A stretch of DNA of 64,000 nt from assembly GCF_028826155.1 (NCBI RefSeq), contig NZ_JAQGPN010000001.1, positions 496,001 through 560,000 of the forward strand, in the 5' to 3' direction. Positions 8,569 to 15,658 of the stretch are shown piece after piece. A model generated the notes under the pieces. That model worked only from the letters and a program-made list of their open reading frames with translations, had not been told where the DNA came from and did not search any database. Numbering within the stretch: the first letter of the stretch is position 1; the number at the start of each line of letters is the position of its first letter. Source of the DNA: Mesorhizobium shangrilense (GTDB lineage: Bacteria > Pseudomonadota > Alphaproteobacteria > Rhizobiales > Rhizobiaceae). A program made the position numbers and the translations under genes.

Positions 8569-9582
8569 TCAGTGCCCTCCCATCTCTTTGTTCGCCTGGC
8601 GGATGTTCCAGATCATGATCGGCAGCACCGCGATCATGATGATGATGGCGATAGTGGCGCCGCGGCCGAAATCGCCGCCGCCACGGAACATCCAGTCGAA
8701 CATGAGGTTGGCCAGCACCTGGCTGTTCCACTGGCCGTTGGTCATGGTCAGCACGATGTCGAACACCTTCAGCACCAGGATGGTGATGGTCGTCCACACA
8801 ACCGCGATGGTGCCCCAGATCTGCGGGATCATGATCTTCCAGAAGATCTGGAACGGATTGGCGCCGTCGATGACGGCCGCCTCGATGGTCTCCTCCGGAA
8901 TGCCGCGCAGCGCGGCCGACAGGATCACCATGGCGAAGCCGGTCTGGATCCAGATGAGGATCATCATCAGGAAGAAGTTGTTCCAGAAGGGCAGCGAGAT
9001 CCACACCTGCGGCGCGCCGCCGAAGAACTGGACGATGGCGTTGAGCAGGCCGATCTGCACCTGGCCCTCGCCGCGATACTCGTAGATGAACTTCCAGATG
9101 ACGCTGGCGCCGACGAAGGAGATGGCGAGCGGCAGGAAGATCAGGCTCTTGGCGATCGTGCCCCACCAGATCTTGTCGGTGAGCACGGCGATGATCAGGC
9201 CGAGGAAGGTGCAGGCGGCCGGCACCACGAGCAGCCACAGCAGGTTGTTCAGGATCGAGTTGCGGAACTCGCGGTCGCCGAATGCCCAGGCATAGTTGCT
9301 GGCGCCGACAAAGGTCTCGCCGCCCCTGTCGTGGAAGGAGAGATAGAGCGTCTGCGCGACCGGATAGATCAGGTAGACGATGAGGATGATGAGTGCCGGG
9401 CCGACGAACAGCCACGGCCGGATCAGGCCCTGCCGGCGGAGATTGTCGACGGCCGTGCCGCCGCTCACCCCGCGCGAAGGGAAGACGATGTCGAGCAGCC
9501 TGTTGGCGCCCCAGAAATAGGCGACGCAACCGCCGACGCCGACAATGATGACCAGGATCGCCGAGAATAGCTGGGCCGCCAT
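8569..9582 (-). CDS. aglF: Alpha-glucoside ABC transporter permease AglF
   Basis: 337-residue MalF-type permease. The ATG at 9582 is preceded by GGGGAGGA, whereas the longer frame from 9747 gives a basic, non-hydrophobic extension. Helices are visible at about 5-27, 65-85, 125-150 and onward. The EAA motif is EETIEAAVIDGANPFQIFWKIMIPQIW. Together with AglG it forms the membrane channel, and AglE delivers substrate. It is separated from aglE by about 290 bp that contain a hairpin, as often seen between binding-protein and permease genes, where the first gene is expressed more highly. Confidence 0.9.
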   Translation of the reverse strand: MAAQLFSAILVIIVGVGGCVAYFWGANRLLDIVFPSRGVSGGTAVDNLRRQGLIRPWLFVGPALIILIVYLIYPVAQTLYLSFHDRGGETFVGASNYAWAFGDREFRNSILNNLLWLLVVPAACTFLGLIIAVLTDKIWWGTIAKSLIFLPLAISFVGASVIWKFIYEYRGEGQVQIGLLNAIVQFFGGAPQVWISLPFWNNFFLMMILIWIQTGFAMVILSAALRGIPEETIEAAVIDGANPFQIFWKIMIPQIWGTIAVVWTTITILVLKVFDIVLTMTNGQWNSQVLANLMFDWMFRGGGDFGRGATIAIIIMIAVLPIMIWNIRQANKEMGGH

Positions 9583-9782
9583 AGGTTCCTCCCCTCGTGC
9601 GGACTGATTTCCATGCGCGGGCGATTGTGCCTCTTGTTGCGCACAGCGCGGGCTCGGGCGACAGCGCCGCCCTTCATCGGGCTGACGCCAATCTCCCCTT
9701 GGATGAGGAGAGCGGCGCCCGCCGCGCTGGCGACGACGATCCTGCAACGTCTGTGACTGGCGAGATCATTGCGGACGTCGTC

Positions 9783-9806
9783 CCTCTCCCCGATGGCGGG
9801 GAGAGG
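9783..9806. repeat. Intercistronic hairpin between aglE and aglF
   Basis: CCTCTCCCC (9783-9791) pairs perfectly with GGGGAGAGG (9798-9806) across a 6-nt loop. There is no U-run, so it is more likely an mRNA-stabilising or attenuating structure than a full terminator. The rest of 9583-9875 shows no gene. Confidence 0.7.
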
Positions 9807-9875
9807 ATACCGCCTGGCTGGTGAAGGGCGGCGATCCCTGTCCGATGACGCGCCCGCCCATTCAATCCGTTCGGA

Positions 9876-11234
9876 CTACTTGATCGCGTCCCAGCTCTTC
9901 TGGATGTCGCCCGCCACGTCGGCCGCCGGCTTTCCGCCGACGAGGTCGATCATGCCGGTCCAGAAGGCGCCTGCGCCGATCTTGCCGGGCATCAGGTCCG
10001 AGCCGTCGAAGCGGAAGGTGGACGCGTTCACCAGGATGTCGCCCTGCTTCTTCAGCGCCTCGTTGGCGTAGGCTTCCTGCTTGGCCGTCTTTAGCGGCGT
10101 CAGCAGGCCGGACTGCGCCATCCAGATCTCATGCGCGAGCGGCATCTGGAGGAACTTGATGAAGGCGCGCGCGCCCTTCGAGTCCTTGGTGATGGCGGCG
10201 AAGGTGCCGGCGCCGAGAACCGGCGTGCCCAGCTCCGGCTTGGCGGCCATTGCGGGCAGGTAGAAGAAGTCCGCATCCTCGCCGAGCTTGGTGCCCTCCG
10301 GGAAGAAGGACGAAATGAAAGAGGCCTGGCGGTGCATGTAGCACTTCGGCGGGATGCCGAAGAGGCCCTTCGGGCTGTCGCGGAAATCGGTCGCCGCCAC
10401 CGCCGCCTTGCCGCCGTCGACATATTTGTCGTTGGTGGCGATGTCGGCGAAGATCTGCAGGGCGTTGACCACGGCCGGATCATTGAAGGGGATCTCGTTG
10501 CGGGTCCACTTGTCGTAGGTCTCGGGCGGCGCCGTACGCAGCATGATGTCCTCGACCCAGTCGGTCGCCGGCCAGCCGGTGGCGCCGCCCGAACCGAGTC
10601 CGATGCACCAAGGCACGCCGCCGTCGGCCACGATCTGGTCGGACAGCTTCATCATGTCTTCCCAGGTCTTGGGAACCTCGTAGCCGGCTTCCTCGAAGTT
10701 CTCGGGCACGTACCAGACGAGCGACTTCAGGTCCGCCTTGTAGGGGAAGGCGAAGAACTTCGCGGTGCCGTCCTTGTCCTTGTAGGTGCCGAGTTCGAGC
10801 CAGGACTGGCCGGCGCCGTAATTGTCCTTGACGAACTGCGCGTCGGCGTCTTCGAGCGGGATCAACAGGCCCTTCGAGGCGAGATCCTGGATCAGGCCGG
10901 GCTGCGGCAGGATCGCGACGTTCGGCGGGCTGCCGGCCTGCGTGTCGATGACGATCTGCTGCTCGTAGTTCTCGGACGACGAATAGTTGATGGTCGCGCC
11001 GGTGGCCTGGATGAAATACTCGAGCACGCTGCGGACCAGCGCCTCGTCCTCGCCGCGCCACGGCCCGAAGATGGTGAGCGTCTCGCCCTTGAGATCGACC
11101 TTCTTCAGCTCGTCGAAGTTTTCCCAGGTGAAGCGGGCGTCCTCGCCCGGCGCGAATTTCAGCTCGGCCGATGATGCCGGCCAGCTGATCGCCAGCGCGG
11201 CGAGCGCGATGCCCGCCAGAAGGGTCTTCTTCAT
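9876..11234 (-). CDS. aglE: Alpha-glucoside-binding periplasmic protein AglE
   Basis: 452-residue extracytoplasmic solute-binding protein of family 1 (MalE-like). The first 25 residues form a signal peptide (MKKTLLAGIALAALAISWPASSA, cleavage before ELKF). The body shows SPPNVAILPQPGLIQDLASKG and the ligand-cleft tryptophans typical of sugar binders. The ATG at 11234 has GGGAGGAAAGG upstream, and the 11330 frame is rejected because it would bury the signal sequence. It is the first gene of aglEFGAK, with a sigma70-like promoter and a LacI-type operator about 115 bp upstream. Inferred ligands are sucrose/maltose/trehalose-type alpha-glucosides. Confidence 0.92.
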   Translation of the reverse strand: MKKTLLAGIALAALAISWPASSAELKFAPGEDARFTWENFDELKKVDLKGETLTIFGPWRGEDEALVRSVLEYFIQATGATINYSSSENYEQQIVIDTQAGSPPNVAILPQPGLIQDLASKGLLIPLEDADAQFVKDNYGAGQSWLELGTYKDKDGTAKFFAFPYKADLKSLVWYVPENFEEAGYEVPKTWEDMMKLSDQIVADGGVPWCIGLGSGGATGWPATDWVEDIMLRTAPPETYDKWTRNEIPFNDPAVVNALQIFADIATNDKYVDGGKAAVAATDFRDSPKGLFGIPPKCYMHRQASFISSFFPEGTKLGEDADFFYLPAMAAKPELGTPVLGAGTFAAITKDSKGARAFIKFLQMPLAHEIWMAQSGLLTPLKTAKQEAYANEALKKQGDILVNASTFRFDGSDLMPGKIGAGAFWTGMIDLVGGKPAADVAGDIQKSWDAIK

Positions 11235-11347
11235 GCCTTTCCTCCCAGTTGGTCTAACTCGCGTCCCGAACCTCCTTCCGGGACGCGCCATGCCATTTCG
11301 AAGGATGCGCCGAGATTGTGAGGAGCACAAGCTGGGTAACAGTCCTC

Positions 11348-11359
11348 CAAAGCGCTTTG
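11348..11359. promoter_or_regulatory. AglR operator in the aglE promoter
   Basis: CAAAGCGCTTTG is a perfect 12-bp palindrome with the central CG step expected for LacI/GalR repressors. It lies just downstream of the -10 box of the inferred aglE promoter, a classical position for repression. A second copy (AAAGCGCTTT) is next to the aglR start. Confidence 0.75.
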
Positions 11360-11367
11360 ACTGCCCT

Positions 11368-11397
11368 GTTGTAGCGTGCGCCCGGCAGGGGAGTCAA
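11368..11397 (-). promoter_or_regulatory. Sigma70-like promoter for aglEFGAK
   Basis: On the minus strand TTGACT (11392-11397) and TACAAC (11368-11373) are separated by 18 nt, and a second TTGACT lies 12 nt further upstream. The start site would fall at the edge of the operator at 11348-11359. This is pattern-based, without experimental start-site data. Confidence 0.55.
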
Positions 11398-11528
11398 GGG
11401 AGTCAAACTAATCGATTGAATCCCGGTGCCGCAACGCAACCGGGTTTCCGGTCGTTGCGCGAGGGCACGCCCAGGCTTCCGCGATCACGCCATACAGTCT
11501 ATGGTGGCCCGGAAATGCATCGATTTTT

Positions 11529-11540
11529 GAAAGCGCTTTG
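11529..11540. promoter_or_regulatory. Second AglR operator at the aglR start
   Basis: GAAAGCGCTTTG contains the same AAAGCGCTTT palindrome (11530-11539) as the aglE site. It overlaps a possible TTG start (11538) and sits 16 nt before the GTG at 11556, so bound repressor would block its own gene. Confidence 0.7.
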
Positions 11541-11555
11541 GGGAAATCGAGCGAC

Positions 11556-12578
11556 GTGAACCTGAAACAACTCTCGCACATGCTGCAGCTTTCTCAGACA
11601 ACCGTGAGCCGGGCGCTCAACGGCTATCCCGAGGTCAGCGAGGAAACGCGCCGCCGCGTCGTGGACGCCGCCAAGCGGCATGGCTATCGGCCCAATCCGA
11701 GCGCGCGCCGGCTGGCGACAGGCAAAGCCGGCATGATCGGCTGCGTGATGCCGACCGGGGCCGCCGTGAACATCGATCCGCATTTCGTCGAGTTCCTGTC
11801 CGGCCTCGGCGACTATGCAAGAGGCCATGAGCTGGACCTGGTGCTGAGCCCGACGGCGGCCGACGACGAGGTGACGACCTACCGGCGCGTCGCCGCCAAC
11901 AAGCAGGTCGACGCCGTCTACGTGTCTTCGCCGCTCGAGGCGGACCGCCGCATCCGGCTCGTCCACCAGCTCGGCCTGCCCTACATCGTGCACGGCCGCA
12001 GCGAAAAGCTCGACTTCGACTACCCGTTCATGGACATCGACAACGAAGGCGCCTTCCACGAGGCCGGCCGGCTGCTCACCCAGCTCGGCCACAGGCGCGT
12101 CGGGCTCATCAACGGCGAGGCGACCGAGACCTTTGCGATCCTGCGGCAACGGGGGCTGGCGCGGGCCATGGCCGCCGCAGGGCTGACGCTGACGCCGGGC
12201 AACATACGCTCGGTCGCGATGACCGAGGAAAACGGTTTCCGTTCGACACAAAGCCTGATGAGCCAGCCGGAGCCGCCGACCGCCCTGGTCTGCTCCAGCC
12301 TCATCATGTCGCTCGGCGTCATGCGGGCGCTTTCGGAGCTCGGCCTGTCGGTACCCGGCGACGTCTCGCTCATCGCGCATGACGACGTCTTCCCCTGGCT
12401 GAAGCCGGAGAATTTTTCGGTGCCCCTGACCACGACGCGGTCATCGATCAGGGCCGCCGGCGCGCGCATCGCCGAGCGCCTCGCTGCTCGCATCTCCGGC
12501 ATCGAGACCGGCGCGCGAACCGAAGTCTGGCCCGTCGACCTTGTCGTCAGGGGTTCCATCGGCGGCGCGAAGGGGTAG
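11556..12578 (+). CDS. aglR: LacI-family transcriptional repressor AglR
   Basis: 340 residues from the GTG at 11556 (a TTG at 11538 is possible but overlaps an operator). The N-terminal helix-turn-helix reads LSHMLQLSQTTVSRALNGYPEVSEETRRRV with the hinge helix NPSARRLATGK, and a periplasmic-binding-protein-like effector domain follows. Divergent to aglE. Two identical AAAGCGCTTT palindromes lie in the shared 321-bp region, one at each promoter, which supports repression of aglEFGAK and autoregulation, relieved by an alpha-glucoside. It ends 10 bp before the convergent nagA stop. Confidence 0.88.
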   Translation: MNLKQLSHMLQLSQTTVSRALNGYPEVSEETRRRVVDAAKRHGYRPNPSARRLATGKAGMIGCVMPTGAAVNIDPHFVEFLSGLGDYARGHELDLVLSPTAADDEVTTYRRVAANKQVDAVYVSSPLEADRRIRLVHQLGLPYIVHGRSEKLDFDYPFMDIDNEGAFHEAGRLLTQLGHRRVGLINGEATETFAILRQRGLARAMAAAGLTLTPGNIRSVAMTEENGFRSTQSLMSQPEPPTALVCSSLIMSLGVMRALSELGLSVPGDVSLIAHDDVFPWLKPENFSVPLTTTRSSIRAAGARIAERLAARISGIETGARTEVWPVDLVVRGSIGGAKG

Positions 12579-12588
12579 ACGACCGGCG

Positions 12589-13776
12589 CTAAGCCTGGAA
12601 GGCCTGCACGCCCTCGATCCATACCCGCTGGACCTCCAGCGCATCGCTGAGGTGGACCGCGCTCGCCGCCGTCGCCGGACCGAGCCGGCCGATACGGTGC
12701 GAGATGCCCATCACTTCGGCCGGATAGAGCGAGGCCATGCGCAGCGCCTCCTCGAGCGGCAAGCCGATGCGGCGATGCATGAAACGGATGGCCGAGATCA
12801 TGTCGAGGTCGGCGCCCGCCAGCGTCCCGTTGGCGAGCCTGAGGCTGCCGTCTTTGCGGTAGATGGTGCGGCCGTTGAGCGAAAACGACGGCATGTCGGT
12901 GCCGATGGTCGCCATGGCGTCGGTGACGAGGAAGATGCGCCCCGGCCCGTTCTTGGCGCGCACCGCGATGCCGATCGTGGTCGGGTCGACGTGGATGCCG
13001 TCGGCGATCAGGCCGGCCGAGAGGCTGCCCATGTCGAGTGCGGCGCCGGCGACGCCCGGCTCACGGTTGGTCACCTGGCTCATGGCGTTGAAGAGATGCG
13101 TCACCACCGACGCGCCGGCCGCGGCCAGCTCGGCAGCCCCGGCATAGGTGGTGTCGGTGTGGCCGATGCTGACTACGATCCCGGCTTCGGCGAGCGCCTT
13201 GACCTGTGCGGGCTGGACGGTCTCGTGCGCGACGGTCGAAAGCAGCGCCGGAACCCTGCTCCGCGCGGCGATGAGGAACGCCTGGTCCTGCGCCGTCATT
13301 GGCCGGATCAGTTCCGGATCATGCGCGCCCTTGCGCGCGATCGACAAATGCGGACCCTCGAGATGGAGGCCGAGCAGGCCGGGCGTCTTCTGCTGCAGCG
13401 CCGCCGCGCAGGCATCGACCGCCGCCGCGCCGATCTCGGGCGTGTCGGTGATCAGCGTCACCAAGAGCGCGGTCGTGCCGAAGGGCGCATGGGCGGCGCA
13501 GATGGTGCGGATCGCCTCGACGTCCTGGCGGTCGTTCAGCATGACGCCGCCGCCGCCATTCACCTGCAGGTCGACAAAGCCCGGCACGAGCATGCCGCCG
13601 TCGAGATCGACGCGCTGCCAGCCCGGCTTGATGCCTGACTGGGGCACGATCGCCTCGACCATGCCGGAACCGACCAGCAGGGCAGCGTCGTCGTGCCAGC
13701 CCTCGCCGTCGAAGATGCGCGCACCGGAGATCGCGAGACGATCGGCGCTGCCGGAGTGGGAAATGGTGGAATTCAT
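12589..13776 (-). CDS. nagA: N-acetylglucosamine-6-phosphate deacetylase
   Basis: 395 residues of the amidohydrolase superfamily, converting GlcNAc-6-P to GlcN-6-P and acetate. The diagnostic segments are in order: VPGFVDLQVNGGGG, LHLEGPHL (metal glutamate), ISIGHTDTTY and THLFNAMS (metal histidines), DGIHVDP, and the catalytic aspartate in LVTDAMATIG. The NagA-type NREPGVAG loop is present. Its start overlaps the stop of the upstream kinase gene by 4 nt (ATGA), so the pair is translationally coupled and likely handles GlcNAc from peptidoglycan or chitin. Confidence 0.92.
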   Translation of the reverse strand: MNSTISHSGSADRLAISGARIFDGEGWHDDAALLVGSGMVEAIVPQSGIKPGWQRVDLDGGMLVPGFVDLQVNGGGGVMLNDRQDVEAIRTICAAHAPFGTTALLVTLITDTPEIGAAAVDACAAALQQKTPGLLGLHLEGPHLSIARKGAHDPELIRPMTAQDQAFLIAARSRVPALLSTVAHETVQPAQVKALAEAGIVVSIGHTDTTYAGAAELAAAGASVVTHLFNAMSQVTNREPGVAGAALDMGSLSAGLIADGIHVDPTTIGIAVRAKNGPGRIFLVTDAMATIGTDMPSFSLNGRTIYRKDGSLRLANGTLAGADLDMISAIRFMHRRIGLPLEEALRMASLYPAEVMGISHRIGRLGPATAASAVHLSDALEVQRVWIEGVQAFQA

Positions 13777-14645
13777 GCCTTCAAAACCCCGAACAGACGC
13801 GCCGCCATGGATACTGCGCCGCCCAGCGCGTCCTGCTGTGGCGGGCGCACCAGCGCGCGGATCGGCTCGGAGAGCCGCGGCTCGTAGAGCGACGCAAGCC
13901 CGCCGAGCAACGACAGCGGCTCGCCCGGCTGCAGGCCGAAGCGCGCGATCGACGCCTCGATGGTGGAGAGGCCGCGCGCCAGTATGGCCTGCGCCACCTC
14001 GTCACCCGTTTCGGCGTGGTCGAACACTTTTGGAGCGAAACCGGCGAAATCGCCGGGCTTGGCCGTGGTGCCGAAGGTGATGATCCGGTCCGGATCGCCC
14101 TTGAAGACGGCCAGTATCTCGTCCGTCAGCGGCGACGACGGCCCAACCCCGTCAAAGGCGAGCAAGGTGCGCTCCAGAAGCTCGCGACCGACCTGCGCGC
14201 CGCTGCCCTGGTCGCCGATGAGAAAGCCCCAGCCGCCGATCGGCCGCGCCTCGCCGCCGCGCCGGCCGAGATAGGCCGTGCCCGTGCCGAGAATGGCGAT
14301 GGCGCCGTCGCCGCTGCCGACCGCCCCTTCGAGGGCGATCATCGCGTCGGTCTCGACAATGCTCTTTCGGAAGGGAAGGACCGCCTCGAGCTGCCTGGCG
14401 TTGTCGCCGACATTGGCGCCCGCAAGCCCGAGCAGCGCCGGCGTCTCCGCGACCAGGCCGGCGTCCTCGCCGGCCTCGGCGAAGGCCATCTGCGCGGCTT
14501 CGACGATGCTCGCCCGCGCGCCCGCCAGATTGGTGTAAATGTTTGCGGAACCGCTTTTGGCGCGCGCCAGGATCGTGCCGTCCGGGGTGGCCAGCGCGGC
14601 GCGGCAGGACGTGCCGCCGCCATCGATACCAAGGATGAATCTCAT
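13773..14645 (-). CDS. BadF/BadG/BcrA/BcrD-family N-acetylglucosamine kinase
   Basis: 290-residue sugar kinase of the ASKHA superfamily. Phosphate 1 motif is FILGIDGGGTSCRAAL at the N-terminus, with LGLAGANVGDN, the ILGTGTAYLGRR loop, GGWGFLIGDQGSGAQVGRE (catalytic and adenosine region) and a C-terminal LLGGLASLYEP. This subgroup (GspK/NAGK-like) phosphorylates GlcNAc or glucosamine. Coupling to nagA by an ATGA overlap supports GlcNAc as substrate; glucosamine is the alternative. Confidence 0.82.
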   Translation of the reverse strand: MRFILGIDGGGTSCRAALATPDGTILARAKSGSANIYTNLAGARASIVEAAQMAFAEAGEDAGLVAETPALLGLAGANVGDNARQLEAVLPFRKSIVETDAMIALEGAVGSGDGAIAILGTGTAYLGRRGGEARPIGGWGFLIGDQGSGAQVGRELLERTLLAFDGVGPSSPLTDEILAVFKGDPDRIITFGTTAKPGDFAGFAPKVFDHAETGDEVAQAILARGLSTIEASIARFGLQPGEPLSLLGGLASLYEPRLSEPIRALVRPPQQDALGGAVSMAARLFGVLKA

Positions 14646-14800
14646 GGGACGACTCTTACACTCGCGCCCGCGGGACGGTCGACAGGCAATTCGGACAATT
14701 CAGGAAGGGCGCGCCGGGGCGGACGCCCGTACGGCGAGCACCCACTGCACGGGATGGAGGGGCGGCGGCAGGACGGTCACGTCCCGCCGCCGCGCTGAAC

Positions 14801-15646
14801 TCAGGCTTCCTGCCTGAAGGTCTGCTTCTGCGTGCCGAGGCCCTCGATGCCGAGCTCGACCACGTCGCCGTCCTTCAGGAACACCGGCGGCTTCATGCCG
14901 AGGCCGACGCCAGGAGGCGTGCCGGTGGAGATGATGTCGCCGGGGAGCAGGCTCATGAACTGCGACAGGTAGGAGACGAGATGCTTGACGCCGTAGACCA
15001 TGGTGCTCGACGAGCCGTCCTGCATGGTCTTGCCGTTGACGGTCAGCCACATCTTGAGGTTCTGCGGGTCCTTGATCTCGTCCGTGGTGACGAGCCACGG
15101 GCCGATCGGGCCGAAGGTGTCGCAGCTCTTGCCCTTGGTCCACTGGCCCTGGCGCTCGGCCTGGAACTCGCGCTCCGACACGTCGTTGGAGACGCAGTAG
15201 CCGGCGACATAGTCCAGCGCCTCGTCTTCCGAAACATACTTCGCGGTCTTACCGATGACGATGCACAGCTCGACTTCCCAGTCGGTCTTCTTCGAGTTGC
15301 GCGGGATGAGCACGTCGTCATCCGGGCCGATGATGGCCGAGGTGGCCTTCATGAAGATGATCGGCTCCGGCGGAACGGTCGCGCCGGTCTCCGCCGCATG
15401 GTCGGAATAGTTGAGGCCGATGCAGATGAACTTGCCGGTGCCGGCGACGCAGGGGCCGAAGCGCGGGCTGCCCGCCACCTTCGGCAGCGAAGCCGGGTCC
15501 AGTTTCGCGAGTTCCCTCAGGGCCTTGGGATCGATGTGCTTGCCGCCGATGTCGGCAACATGTGCGGACAGATCCCGGATGTTGCCGTCGGAATCGATCA
15601 GGCCGGGCTTCTCACTGCCGGCCTCGCCATAACGAACCAGTTTCAA
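14801..15646 (-). CDS. FAH-family hydrolase (fumarylacetoacetate hydrolase-like; 2-keto-3-deoxy sugar acid or ureidoglycolate lyase type)
   Basis: 281 residues. The FAH catalytic barrel is clear: CIGLNYSDHAAETG, the metal-binding glutamates in DWEVELCIVIGK and the aspartate in CVSNDVSERE, then GKSCDTFGPIGPWLVT and STGTPPGVGLGMKPP. Family members cleave C-C bonds or hydrolyse acylpyruvate-type substrates, and the 281-residue form with this C-terminus resembles 2,4-diketo-3-deoxy-L-fuconate hydrolases. The start is TTG (15644-15646), supported by GAGGAGA about 8 nt upstream; no ATG fits. It lies 12 bp downstream of the bimodular aldehyde dehydrogenase and is probably in the same operon with deoC. 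Confidence 0.82.
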   Translation of the reverse strand: MKLVRYGEAGSEKPGLIDSDGNIRDLSAHVADIGGKHIDPKALRELAKLDPASLPKVAGSPRFGPCVAGTGKFICIGLNYSDHAAETGATVPPEPIIFMKATSAIIGPDDDVLIPRNSKKTDWEVELCIVIGKTAKYVSEDEALDYVAGYCVSNDVSEREFQAERQGQWTKGKSCDTFGPIGPWLVTTDEIKDPQNLKMWLTVNGKTMQDGSSSTMVYGVKHLVSYLSQFMSLLPGDIISTGTPPGVGLGMKPPVFLKDGDVVELGIEGLGTQKQTFRQEA

Positions 15647-15658
15647 AATGAACTCTCC

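Noticed and set aside
11400..11425. tRNA T-arm-like sequence ATTGAATCCCGG
   Set aside because: No acceptor or anticodon stem can be formed around it; it lies within the agl promoter region.
11538..11555. TTG start for aglR
   Set aside because: It overlaps the repressor palindrome and adds unconserved residues; the GTG at 11556 has a GGGGAA site ahead.
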